Origin: Campylobacteraceae bacterium
GTDB taxonomy: Bacteria; Campylobacterota; Campylobacteria; Campylobacterales; Sulfurovaceae
NCBI GenBank assembly: GCA_027038295.1
Contig: JALVXD010000143.1
Location: forward strand, 1-41,014
Reading direction: 5' to 3'
DNA length: 41,014 bases
Of the stretch, positions 24,961 through 33,319 are shown in pieces. Numbering within the stretch: the first letter of the stretch is position 1; every line of letters starts with the position of its first letter. The translations under genes were made by a program, and so were the position numbers. The notes beneath the pieces are model-generated. The model saw only the letters and a list, made by a program, of their open reading frames with translations, did no database searches and was not told where the DNA came from.

Positions 24961-25847
24961 GCAATATAATGTTTGAGTACCCTTTTGCTTTTTTGTTACT
25001 GTTACTCTATTTTGTCTGTAAAAAGTTCTGTAAACAGAGAAATGAACAGCTTATTTTCCCAAATATGAAGATATTTAAACAGGTCTCATCAGGGCAAAAC
25101 TATCTTTTGTCTGCTGTAGAGTTTTTAGCTGTTTTACTGTTAACCATTGCTCTAGCTTCACCCTACAAACAAGATGATGTGGTGATAGACAAAGACAAAG
25201 GGTATGAGATATCTATGATACTCGATGCCAGTGGTTCGATGAAAGAGTACAATAAGTTTGGAATCGTTAAAGATATTGTAACTGATTTTATAGATATGCG
25301 AAAGCATGATAAATTGGGCTTGACTATTTTTGCAGACTTCTCTTATGTTGCCATTCCTCTTACTTATGACAAAGAGAGTATTAAACGTCTACTTTCTCGT
25401 TTAGAGGTAGGAATAGCAGGGCAGAGTAGAACCTCTCTTTATGAGGCACTCTTTATGAGTTCTAAGCTCTTTAAAGACTCTAAAGCCAAAGAGAAGATAG
25501 CCATACTCTTAACCGATGGAGTAAACAATGTTAACAACATCCCTTTAGATGTAGCCATTAATACGGCTAAAAAGTATGGTATAAAAGTTTATGTTATAGG
25601 TGTTGGTAATCGTGGTGATTATAACCCTGCTGTGCTTAAAAAAATAGCCACAGAGACAAATGGTCAGTTTTTTGAAGCCGATAGTATTGAGAGGCTGAAG
25701 AAGATATATGAAGTGATAAACAAATTAGAGAAGAGTGAGATAAAAGTGGACAAGTATATTAAAAAGAGTCACTACTTCCAGTACCCTTTAGGTGCAGGAT
25801 TGTTGCTAATGCTTCTCTATTTTCTTGCTAGAAATAGGAGATTTTAA
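24957..25847 (+). CDS. batA: BatA-like VWA protein
   Basis: 296 residues. Two N-terminal hydrophobic segments (about 7-22 and 58-75), a von Willebrand factor A domain (about 85-260) with an intact MIDAS (ILDASGSM near 90-97, the Thr in the GQSRTSLYEA region, and LLTDGVNN near 182), and a C-terminal TM (about 275-292). The VWA lies between membrane helices and is expected in the periplasm, the BatA topology. It overlaps the previous gene by four bases and batB by one. It acts with BatB, BatC and BatD in a membrane complex linked to aerotolerance and envelope stress in other bacteria. Confidence 0.88.
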   Translation: MSNIMFEYPFAFLLLLLYFVCKKFCKQRNEQLIFPNMKIFKQVSSGQNYLLSAVEFLAVLLLTIALASPYKQDDVVIDKDKGYEISMILDASGSMKEYNKFGIVKDIVTDFIDMRKHDKLGLTIFADFSYVAIPLTYDKESIKRLLSRLEVGIAGQSRTSLYEALFMSSKLFKDSKAKEKIAILLTDGVNNVNNIPLDVAINTAKKYGIKVYVIGVGNRGDYNPAVLKKIATETNGQFFEADSIERLKKIYEVINKLEKSEIKVDKYIKKSHYFQYPLGAGLLLMLLYFLARNRRF

Positions 25848-26812
25848 TGGTATTTGATAACAGTGAATATTTATGGCTCTTACTACTTTTGCTCCCTTTA
25901 GGATTTTTTCTAAAGGAGAGTAAGCAGAGTTTAGAAGCCTATTTTGACCCCCAAATACTAAAGCAGATGAGACATAAAGATAAAACGTTCTCTAAAAAGG
26001 TTCGTAATATTCTGCTTATCTCATCTATGGCTTTAGGTATTGTCGCTTTAGCTCGACCTATTTTATATAATGGAGAGGTAAAAGTAGAGAGCAGTAGTAT
26101 AGATGTCATGGTAGGGTTTGATATCTCTCATTCAATGTTTGCCCAAGATGTCTACCCAAACCGTTTTGAGTTTGCCAAGAGAAAATTTGATGCCTTTTTA
26201 TCCAATATGAAAGAGAGCCGTATTGGGGTGATAGGTTTTAGCTCCCAAGCTTTTCTTGTCTCTCCTTTAACCAAAGATATAAGTTCATTGAAGTTTTTGG
26301 TTAAAAATATGAGTTTTGACAATATGAGTCTAAAGGGTACCGATATTCATTCAGCGTTAGAGGTAACCAGTAGACTTTTAGATAACCAAAAGAGAAAAGC
26401 ACTACTACTCTTTACCGATGGTGGTGATAAAAAAGATTATAGTAAAGAGATAGCTTATGCAAAAGAGCATGGTATAGTGGTTTTTGTCTATACCATAGGA
26501 ACCCAAAAGGGTGGGGTGATAAAAGATGAAAATGGTGTTTTAAAAGACAACAAAGGCAATATTGTTGTGGTTAAGAGAAACGATAGTATTAAAGCCTTGG
26601 CGTTAGAGACAGGTGGAGCATACTTAAAATACAGTATGCAACAACAGGATATTAAAGAGTTAAGTGACAATATAAAAAGCAAATTTAAAACCACACAGAA
26701 AAAAGAGCAGACCATCAGAGATACTCAAGAGCTGTTTATGTTTCCATTGCTTTTAGCGATGTTGCTCTTTTTTGTATCATTTGGTTCACTACCAAGAGGA
26801 AAGAAAGCATGA
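25847..26812 (+). CDS. batB: BatB-like VWA protein
   Basis: 321 residues with the same layout as BatA. Hydrophobic segments are near 9-22 and 53-70, the VWA domain is at about 86-275 with MIDAS GFDISHSM (near 90-97), LKGTDIHSAL and LLFTDGGD, and there is a C-terminal TM (about 295-312). It overlaps batA (TAATG) and batC (ATGA). It differs from BatA in a longer insert after the GT strand (KGGVIKDENGVLKDNKGN). Presumed heteromeric partner of BatA. Confidence 0.88.
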   Translation: MVFDNSEYLWLLLLLLPLGFFLKESKQSLEAYFDPQILKQMRHKDKTFSKKVRNILLISSMALGIVALARPILYNGEVKVESSSIDVMVGFDISHSMFAQDVYPNRFEFAKRKFDAFLSNMKESRIGVIGFSSQAFLVSPLTKDISSLKFLVKNMSFDNMSLKGTDIHSALEVTSRLLDNQKRKALLLFTDGGDKKDYSKEIAYAKEHGIVVFVYTIGTQKGGVIKDENGVLKDNKGNIVVVKRNDSIKALALETGGAYLKYSMQQQDIKELSDNIKSKFKTTQKKEQTIRDTQELFMFPLLLAMLLFFVSFGSLPRGKKA

Positions 26813-27702
26813 TAAAACACGTAGGTTCGGTAACACCGAACAAAATAATAATATTACTGGTATCACCTCTTTTGTTATCTGCTTCTCTACTAGACTTTAG
26901 AGAGCTAGACCAAGCATCTAAAGCCGTTTTAGAAGGTAACTACACAAAAGCTGTAAATGCTTATGAGCGTGTTGAAAAGAAGAGTGATGAGGTTATTTAT
27001 GATGAAGCCAACAGTTACTATAAACTAAAAGAGTATAAAAAAGCCAAAGAGCTTTACTCCTCTATACAAAAAGAGTCTCTAGCTTTTAATAAGTGGCACA
27101 ACCTTGGAAATACTCATGCTCAATTAGGTGAGATAGATGAAGGAATAAAAGCTTATGAAGAGGCACTTAAAATAAAAGAGGATAAAGATACACGTTTTAA
27201 CTTGGAACTGCTCAAAAAGAAGAAAAAAGAGCAAGAGAAGAAAAAGAAAGATAATAAAGATAAAAAGAAAGACGACAAAAAAGAGGATAAGAATAAAAAG
27301 AAAGATAATAAAGATAAGAAAAAAGAGGACGACAAAAAGAATCAAGATAAGAAAAATAAAGATTCAGATAACAAAGATAAAAAATCTGATAAACAAAAAA
27401 AAGAAGATGAGAAAAAGAAGAAAGAGCAAGATAAAAAAGATAAAGCTCAAAAAGAGAAAAATAAGAAAAAAGATGACAAAAGTAAAGATGAGAAGAAAAA
27501 AGATGACAATAAGAAAAAAGATAATAAAAACGATAAGTCAGACAAAGAGAAAGAAAAAGCTGCAGCTCAAATGAAAAAAGAGCCTATTTCAGATAAAGAG
27601 TTAAGAAAATATCAAAAGATGCTTGACCAAAGAGGAATCAATACCTTGATGGTACCTTTAGAGACAAAAGGAGATGACAATCATGAACTTAAACCTTGGT
27701 AA
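26809..27702 (+). CDS. batC: BatC-like TPR protein with a long Lys/Asp-rich tail
   Basis: 297 residues. A hydrophobic N-terminal segment (about 12-27) precedes two to three TPR units (about 30-122: GNYTKAVNAYERV, EYKKAKELYSSI, GEIDEGIKAYEEAL), then some 130 residues (about 128-258) consisting almost only of Lys, Asp, Glu and Asn, then a short conserved end. TPR plus a charged tail is the BatC pattern, but this tail is unusually long and low in complexity. Residues 5-11 (VGSVTPN) are encoded by a perfect hairpin that looks like an inserted palindromic repeat. The gene overlaps batB by four bases and batD by 20. Probably a periplasmic adaptor for BatA/BatB. Confidence 0.82.
   Translation: MIKHVGSVTPNKIIILLVSPLLLSASLLDFRELDQASKAVLEGNYTKAVNAYERVEKKSDEVIYDEANSYYKLKEYKKAKELYSSIQKESLAFNKWHNLGNTHAQLGEIDEGIKAYEEALKIKEDKDTRFNLELLKKKKKEQEKKKKDNKDKKKDDKKEDKNKKKDNKDKKKEDDKKNQDKKNKDSDNKDKKSDKQKKEDEKKKKEQDKKDKAQKEKNKKKDDKSKDEKKKDDNKKKDNKNDKSDKEKEKAAAQMKKEPISDKELRKYQKMLDQRGINTLMVPLETKGDDNHELKPW
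26825..26841. repeat. Short palindromic element inside batC
   Basis: GTTCGGT-AAC-ACCGAAC, a 7-bp perfect stem with a 3-nt loop, preceded by GTAG. It resembles GTAGGGTCGG-GTTTAA-CCGACC at 33281-33301 in both form and flank, suggesting a small dispersed palindromic repeat. Confidence 0.4.
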
Positions 27703-29212
27703 AACTATATTGGTATGGATGCTATTCCTACCTCTAATATCATGGGCAGGAGTAACTGCCAAACTTAGTAAAAAAATTATTTATAATGGTGACCAAGTAC
27801 GCTTGATAATAGAAGCAGATGGAGAAGATATTGAGTTTCCTGACCTTGTAGATATCGCAGGTTACCCTGTGGTTGGAACATCAAGTCGTTCGAGTACGAC
27901 TATTATTAATGGAGATATGAAAAAAACCATCTCTAAAAGTTATGTTTTTCAGCCAGATAAAGATGTATCAATTCCATCATATAAAGTAATGGTTGGTGGG
28001 GTAGAAGAGAAGACAGCACCATTGAAGCTAAGAGTAGCAAAAGCATCAGGAGCCATAGGCATAAAAGATGGTGTACGCTTAGAGATGAGTGTAGACAAAA
28101 AAGAGGCGTACGTTGGTGAACCCATTACGTTAAATTTGACATTTAAAAGTTTGCCCAATGCCCATTATGACAAAATAGAACTCTCTGAACCTGAACTAAA
28201 AAAGTTTTGGACTAAAAAAGTCAATGGTCTAAAGCAGGGGGTAGATGGTGACTATACAACACAAACCTATCAATATGTACTATTTCCTCAAGAAGATGGG
28301 AACTTTACTCTAAAACCACCTTTTGTACGCTTAGGTACACGAGTAGCAGGAAGGAGTGCTTTCTCTGACCCATTTTTTGGAAATATAGGTATGCGTATGA
28401 ATTGGAAAAAACTCTTTGCCAATGAGGTAAAGCTTCATATTAAACCTTTACCAAATAATTTGGAGGTGTATGGTGATTTTAGAATATCAGCCAGTGTAGA
28501 CAAGCAAGAGGTCAAAGCCAATAAACCCGTCAATTTAACCATAGATGTTATGGGGCAAGGAAATATAGAAGATATTCAAAAGTTCAAGCTTGATATTCCT
28601 GATGCTGTGGTCTATAGTGATGAGTTAAAGGTCTCTAACTCAGGTATCACCAAAGGTGTCGTAACTCAAAAAGTAGCCATTGTCGCTGACAGAGACTTTA
28701 CGATTCCCTCTATAAGTTTTACCTATTTTGATGCAAAAACCAAAAAGCCTAAAACCATAAAAACAGAAGCTATAAACGTTAAAGTTACTGGCTCGACTAC
28801 GAAGAGTGCCGTACCAAACAAGATAGAGCAAAAAGTAGAGCCAAAAAGTGTAGAACCTGTAGAGAGTAACGTTAATAAAGCAGAAAATAACACTACTGTA
28901 ATAATAAAGAGCCAACCTATAGATAAAATGCTTTGGTATATTTTAGGTCTTTTGTCAGGAGTTGCACTTACTTTGCTTACATGGTTTACGCTTAAAAAAG
29001 TAAAAGGACGTAAAAAAAGAGAAACCCCTATGGCTAAAAAGATAAAAAAAGCAAAAACAGACAAAGCTCTGTTTGAGTTACTCTTGCCTTATAGAGATGA
29101 AGATATTGCTATAAAAAACGCACTTCTTAAGTTAGAAAAAAATATCTATGCTTCAGGGAGTGAGAAGATAGATAAAGATGAGATTTTAGAGTTTTTTGAA
29201 GAGATTCAATAG
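27683..29212 (+). CDS. batD: BatD-like membrane protein
   Basis: About 509 residues. A signal peptide (about 1-22, ending ISWAG), large beta-rich extracytoplasmic Ig-like domains (about 25-380), a TM near 413-433 (MLWYILGLLSGVALTLLTW), and a basic cytoplasmic tail of about 75 residues. This is the BatD/oxygen-tolerance layout. I prefer ATG 27683 because AAAGGAG lies about nine bases before it; the ATG at 27674 is too close to that site. It overlaps batC by 20 bases and is the last gene of the operon. Presumed to bridge periplasmic Bat components to the membrane. Confidence 0.85.
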   Translation: MNLNLGKTILVWMLFLPLISWAGVTAKLSKKIIYNGDQVRLIIEADGEDIEFPDLVDIAGYPVVGTSSRSSTTIINGDMKKTISKSYVFQPDKDVSIPSYKVMVGGVEEKTAPLKLRVAKASGAIGIKDGVRLEMSVDKKEAYVGEPITLNLTFKSLPNAHYDKIELSEPELKKFWTKKVNGLKQGVDGDYTTQTYQYVLFPQEDGNFTLKPPFVRLGTRVAGRSAFSDPFFGNIGMRMNWKKLFANEVKLHIKPLPNNLEVYGDFRISASVDKQEVKANKPVNLTIDVMGQGNIEDIQKFKLDIPDAVVYSDELKVSNSGITKGVVTQKVAIVADRDFTIPSISFTYFDAKTKKPKTIKTEAINVKVTGSTTKSAVPNKIEQKVEPKSVEPVESNVNKAENNTTVIIKSQPIDKMLWYILGLLSGVALTLLTWFTLKKVKGRKKRETPMAKKIKKAKTDKALFELLLPYRDEDIAIKNALLKLEKNIYASGSEKIDKDEILEFFEEIQ

Positions 29213-29238
29213 TATTTATACCCTTTATCTCTCTATAT

Positions 29239-29286
29239 GCACCAAGAGTTCAGCCTCTAGCTTTAAGAAGTTGCACCTCTTGGAGC
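29239..29286. other. Inverted repeat after the Bat operon
   Basis: GCACCAAGAG pairs with CTCTTGGAGC (9 pairs plus one A-A mismatch) around a 28-nt loop. No U-run follows. The rest of 29213-29409 is AT-rich and leads to the ribosome site AGGAAA of the next gene. It could be a 3'-end stem or a regulator site. Confidence 0.3.
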
Positions 29287-29409
29287 TGTGGTAAACTTGA
29301 ATCCTTAGAAAATATTACAATGTAGTGATTACAGTTTTTTTTTGATAGTTTATTTGAGCTACTTTGGTTATAATTTGCATTCAAAAATCTTTAAACATTT
29401 AGGAAAAGT

Positions 29410-30840
29410 ATGGCATGGCGTATTAAAGAGACGAAAGAGGGTGAAGAGCTTCTGTATTTTGCTTATATGCAAAGAGATAAGATAGTCAGAGGAGTTGACC
29501 CTAAAGTATTGGGAGGGCAGTTTGCTGTTGAAAATTCTAAAGAAAAGACAATAGAACTTAGCAATAATGAGATACGATATTTAGAAGAGGTTAATGAGTA
29601 TATTAAAAGACTCAATGCTTATGGAATTAAAAAGTCAAATGAGATTAAAAAGGAGATAAACACGCTTCTTAATAAGGTTTCAAAAGAGAGTAATAGCTTT
29701 GTGAAATTAGAGCGTTTTTTTAAAGAGAAAGCAGGAGTTATTCATGATGCTTTTATTCATGAAGAGGAGTCAAAACAGGAAGCAAGAGTTAACTTAAGAA
29801 AAGAGTTAGATAGATTTCGCCAAGAGAATAATATAACCAAAAGAGAGGCATACTACCCTAAAAGCTATATTTTACACTTTGCTTGGATTTTTGTTTTTAT
29901 CTTTTTAGAGGCATTAGTCAATGCCTATTTTTTTGGTCAAGCCTCTAGTCTAGGGTTGCTTGGTGGAGTGTTTATTGGGTTTATTACCTCTTTTTTCAAT
30001 GTTGTTCTCTCTACCATTGCAGGGTTTGTTTTACGTTACAAGAACCATGTTGTACAAAAGACAAGGCGTATAGGCTTGGCTATTTTTACTCTTTTGTTAC
30101 TATTGATTTTCTTTATACATCTATTTATTGCCCACTATCGAGAGCTTTTACAAAGCAATCCAGATGTGGAGATAGGAGCAGTACTTAAGCCGATGCTTCA
30201 TAGCCCTTTTGCATTGCATGATATGGAGTCACTTATCTTGGTCTCTATTGGTGTATTGGTGACACTTTTTAGTATTATAAAAGGGATGAAAATGGATGAT
30301 AAGTACCCAGGGTATGGTATTGTTTATCGTCAATGGAAAGCCAGTGATAACGAGTTTTTAGATGCTAAAAAGCAACTAAGAAGACTGATGCGAGAACTCT
30401 ACAGCGTAACCATACGAAAATCAGATACTCTGATGGAAAATTTAGAGAGTTCAAAAGATAAGCTTGAAGCTTTGGCTTTAGATTTAGACTCTTTTATTAC
30501 TACTTATAAGCTCTATTATCATAAAGCGTTTCAAACAGGACGAGAGATTTTAGTAGATTATCGTTTAGGAGTAGAGTCTGTTTATGGTGAAGATGACTCT
30601 TTTAACTATAAAAAGATATTGGATGAGCATTTAACTACGCTCAATATTAACATGCTTTTAAATACGAAATTGTTAATAGAGAAAGAGTTAAAGAGTATTA
30701 ATGAGCAGATAGATAGTTTCTATGAGAATCAAGAGCAATTTGAACAGAAACTAGAAGAGATGAAAGAGCGATATTTGGAAAATGAATATATTGAAAAAGT
30801 GCTTCAACAAATTAAGAAAAATAGGGAGATAGAGTTATGA
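29410..30840 (+). CDS. Unknown four-TM coiled-coil membrane protein
   Basis: 476 residues, family not recognised. An N-terminal charged, mostly helical region (about 1-150, with coiled-coil character around 55-140), four hydrophobic helices (about 156-175, 181-205, 221-243, 268-287), and a long C-terminal helical/coiled-coil region (about 305-476). There is no signal peptide, so both ends probably sit in the cytoplasm. AGGAAA just before the ATG marks the start. The last bases overlap the next gene as ATGA, so the two are coupled. It lies 197 bases after the Bat operon on the same strand, but a hairpin-like repeat intervenes. No known enzymatic motif; it may be a scaffold or channel-like partner of the VWA-like protein behind it. 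Confidence 0.75.
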   Translation: MAWRIKETKEGEELLYFAYMQRDKIVRGVDPKVLGGQFAVENSKEKTIELSNNEIRYLEEVNEYIKRLNAYGIKKSNEIKKEINTLLNKVSKESNSFVKLERFFKEKAGVIHDAFIHEEESKQEARVNLRKELDRFRQENNITKREAYYPKSYILHFAWIFVFIFLEALVNAYFFGQASSLGLLGGVFIGFITSFFNVVLSTIAGFVLRYKNHVVQKTRRIGLAIFTLLLLLIFFIHLFIAHYRELLQSNPDVEIGAVLKPMLHSPFALHDMESLILVSIGVLVTLFSIIKGMKMDDKYPGYGIVYRQWKASDNEFLDAKKQLRRLMRELYSVTIRKSDTLMENLESSKDKLEALALDLDSFITTYKLYYHKAFQTGREILVDYRLGVESVYGEDDSFNYKKILDEHLTTLNINMLLNTKLLIEKELKSINEQIDSFYENQEQFEQKLEEMKERYLENEYIEKVLQQIKKNREIEL

Positions 30841-31613
30841 GTAGGGATGATATAAAGGGTATATTGATTATTGTGGTATTGGTTCTTTTGGGAGCTTTAG
30901 GATTTGTTCTTGCCTATAAGTTAACTCCAAACTCTTATGATGTAGATGCTAAAACAATGTGTCTTAAAAATAAGCCAAGTCCAATTAAAAGAGTGGTTCT
31001 AATTGATAAAAGTGACCGATGGACGAGTACTAATGTAGAGAGAATGGAGGATTGGTTATCTCATATTGGAGAGAACATTCCTATGAATAGTCGCCTAAAT
31101 ATTTTGTCACTATCAGGAAGCAAAGGGGAAGAGACAAAGGTTAAAAAAATCTTTGACAAGTGTAGCCCAGGTACTGAAGCAGACTGTAATGCACTTTATG
31201 AAAATTGTCGTGATATTCGAACGAAGTTTGTTTTGGCTTTTGAGGAGCCTCTTTTTGATATTAGCACCCTTTTAAGTAAATCAGGTACAGCTCAGACCTC
31301 TCCTCTTTTTGAGACCATAACTACTATTTTTGATGATATTAAGAGTCAAAAAGCTGAAATACACATCGTAAGTGACTTTATGGAGAATGGACATAAGTTT
31401 AGTTTCTACAAAGGAAAACTACCATCAGTAAAAGAGTTAATCAAAGAGTATCCTCTACCAACCAAAGCAAGAGTTACTGTATATATGCATGTGATAGAGC
31501 GACGACGACACAAGATGGAATTGATTAATGCTGTTAAAAATTTATGGCGTGACTATTTTATGCAACAAGGAATACGTGTTAAAGAGGTAAAACGCTTCTT
31601 TATTTCAGATTAG
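30837..31613 (+). CDS. Single-pass protein with a probable degenerate VWA-like domain
   Basis: 258 residues. One N-terminal TM (about 8-27) is followed by an extracytoplasmic domain. The pattern VVLIDKSDRW (about 50-59), TSPLFETI (about 155-162) and HIVSDFMEN (about 175-183) matches the strand-loop positions of a von Willebrand A MIDAS (D-x-S, T/S, D), but the canonical DxSxS is changed to DKSDR. Several Cys (CLKNKP, KCSPGTEADC, ENC) may form disulfides. It overlaps the previous gene by four bases. The VWA assignment is mine from pattern only. Together with the four-TM protein it forms a conserved-looking pair of unknown role. Confidence 0.65.
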   Translation: MSRDDIKGILIIVVLVLLGALGFVLAYKLTPNSYDVDAKTMCLKNKPSPIKRVVLIDKSDRWTSTNVERMEDWLSHIGENIPMNSRLNILSLSGSKGEETKVKKIFDKCSPGTEADCNALYENCRDIRTKFVLAFEEPLFDISTLLSKSGTAQTSPLFETITTIFDDIKSQKAEIHIVSDFMENGHKFSFYKGKLPSVKELIKEYPLPTKARVTVYMHVIERRRHKMELINAVKNLWRDYFMQQGIRVKEVKRFFISD

Positions 31614-31641
31614 TGCTATTTCTTAAATAGATTTAGAGAGA

Positions 31642-32742
31642 CTAAGCATCTATAGTACTTTTTCGTCTATCATGCACAAAAAGCATAAAAAACGCTCCAA
31701 GTGTGATGATGGACTCAAATAAAAATAGATACTCTCCATAAATATACCCTGCTATAAATGCTCCGATAGAACCACCCAAACCAAATGATATGCCTAAGAA
31801 AAACTGTTGTGCCAAACGTTTTTGGCTATATAGAGAAAAGACGTAGGTAATGGCTGTTGTGTGGTAGAGTGCAAAGCTTACGGCGTGAAGAGACTGACTT
31901 AAAAAGGTTACTTCTATGGAGCTTGGGAAAAAGTAGAGAAGTAACCATCTAAAAGCCGTTATAAGGGTGGCTATTTTTAAAATGGTCAGTAGATTTTTTT
32001 GGAGTAGAGGTCCTTGAAAATAGAGCATAACTATTTCACAAATCACCCCAAACGTCCAAAGGTAGCTGATGACTTGTGGGCTTAACCCTTGCCCCTCTTC
32101 GTAGATGGTAAAAAAGGTGTAAAATCCACCAAAGGCTACTTGCATAAGAAAAATACTTGCCCAAAATGCCCAATATTTTTGTAGAGAAAATTCACTATCG
32201 CTCTCTTGATTACTGCTCTCTTTATGTTGGTCGTATTGGAGTACGAAGTAACCAAAGAGTAGCGTAAGAAAAGCTGAGACTATGAGAAAGTAGATAGTCT
32301 CCATAGGTGAAGCATCTAGCTCTCCGAGTAGAAGAGAGATAACAATAAAACCTACCGACCCCCAAAGGCGAATTTTTCCATACATTTTTTTAGAGAGTCG
32401 TTGTAGTGATATGGTCTCTACAAAGGGAAGGGTAATTCCCATGGAAGCTCCAAATAATAAGTTGGCTATAAAGTGGCTAGAGAAGCCATGAACAGTTTGT
32501 ATAAAAAGGGTAGAACTTAAAAGAGTGCTAATAAGGGCTATGGTGTAGACTTTATGGGTGAGCTTAATATAGTATTTAAATATAAATGGCAGTAAAAAAC
32601 GCATAAAGGGTGCAGCAGCGTAAATGATGCCAATCTCTACGGCATCATAACCAAAGCCTGTAAGGGCTTTTGGCATGTACATAACATAAACACCTACCAA
32701 AGAGAAGTAGGCAAAGTAAAAGAGTGATAATATGTAGTGCAT
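31642..32742 (-). CDS. MFS transporter, HcaT/MFS_1-like
   Basis: 366 residues, nearly all hydrophobic, with 10-12 predicted helices. The N-terminal YFAYFSLVGVYVMYMPKAL, the loop KIRLWGSVGFI (a typical R-x-W-G-S/A-x-G-F motif) and the short C-terminal tail match the MFS_1-like/HcaT group (3-phenylpropionate- and nucleoside-type permeases). The substrate is unknown. Its ATG follows the TAG of the RDD gene with no gap, so the two are co-transcribed and coupled. It converges on the VWA-like gene. Confidence 0.85.
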   Translation of the reverse strand: MHYILSLFYFAYFSLVGVYVMYMPKALTGFGYDAVEIGIIYAAAPFMRFLLPFIFKYYIKLTHKVYTIALISTLLSSTLFIQTVHGFSSHFIANLLFGASMGITLPFVETISLQRLSKKMYGKIRLWGSVGFIVISLLLGELDASPMETIYFLIVSAFLTLLFGYFVLQYDQHKESSNQESDSEFSLQKYWAFWASIFLMQVAFGGFYTFFTIYEEGQGLSPQVISYLWTFGVICEIVMLYFQGPLLQKNLLTILKIATLITAFRWLLLYFFPSSIEVTFLSQSLHAVSFALYHTTAITYVFSLYSQKRLAQQFFLGISFGLGGSIGAFIAGYIYGEYLFLFESIITLGAFFMLFVHDRRKSTIDA

Positions 32743-33246
32743 CTATGCCTTTGGGTAGGGAACTACACAAGTATTGCTAAGTAGGTCATGTAGGGTACGA
32801 TGGTCTTTTCTAAAGAACATCATCATCCAACCAAAAAGGGTAAGAACACTTAAAATAACTGCAAAATTTCTAAAGATAATAGAGAAGAGTGAGGGTTTGT
32901 CTAAGGTATTGACATCTATAACTTTTAAACTTTGAGAGCGTAGACCAGGGGTTTTACCCTCATCTTTGTACATAAAAATGGTTAATACTATAAAAAAAGG
33001 TATAAGGGCATAAGACCAAGCCAAAAGTTTATGCTCCCCTGCATCTTGTAAGCTACCAAAAACAACATAGATAACAAAGTAGAAAAGAGGCATAAAGAGC
33101 ATAAATACATCAGTTAAAAATGCTTTGGCTCTTAGAGCTTTCCCTGCGAAAGGAATTGTAGGTTTTTTTACTTTGTTTGATTTCTCTTTTTGAGGAGTGA
33201 TTTTATTCTTTTTAGTATCCCGAAAACGTTGTTTTGCCATATTCAT
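32743..33246 (-). CDS. RDD-family membrane protein
   Basis: 167 residues. A very basic N-terminal 30 residues (MAKQRFRDTKKNK, KEKSNKVKKP), then an RDD domain with helices near 44-65, 73-92 and 125-145. Family landmarks include RAKAFLTDVFML, the G-x-R loop (KTPGLRSQSLKV) and the closing RTLHDLLSNTCVV. Function is unknown for most RDD proteins; some act in ion or osmotic stress. It immediately precedes the MFS gene. An ATG three codons in (MAKQRF) is an equally plausible start. Confidence 0.85.
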   Translation of the reverse strand: MNMAKQRFRDTKKNKITPQKEKSNKVKKPTIPFAGKALRAKAFLTDVFMLFMPLFYFVIYVVFGSLQDAGEHKLLAWSYALIPFFIVLTIFMYKDEGKTPGLRSQSLKVIDVNTLDKPSLFSIIFRNFAVILSVLTLFGWMMMFFRKDHRTLHDLLSNTCVVPYPKA

Positions 33247-33283
33247 CCTTTTTAAAAGAAAATTGTACCTAAAAAGTTTGTAG

Positions 33284-33301
33284 GGTCGGGTTTAACCGAC
33301 C
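33284..33301 (-). terminator. Hairpin downstream of the GspF/PilC-type gene
   Basis: GGTCGG and CCGACC form a 6-bp GC-rich stem around a 6-nt loop. On the minus strand it is followed by CTACAAACTTTTT, a plausible intrinsic terminator 18 bases after the gene. It also resembles the palindrome inside batC. Confidence 0.5.
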
Positions 33302-33319
33302 TATTTATAAAAGAGCTTA

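Noticed and set aside
27124-27345. Phe/Leu/Ile-rich minus-strand ORFs that look like membrane proteins
   Set aside because: They are the reverse complement of the Lys/Asp-rich batC tail (AAG/AAA read backwards as CTT/TTT).
27190-27560. Possible CRISPR or tandem-repeat array in the batC tail DNA
   Set aside because: The repeats are irregular codon-level AAA/AAG/GAT strings without spacer structure.
28640-29064. Two overlapping minus-strand ORFs within batD
   Set aside because: They are shadows of the batD coding frame, whose domains and operon context are clear.
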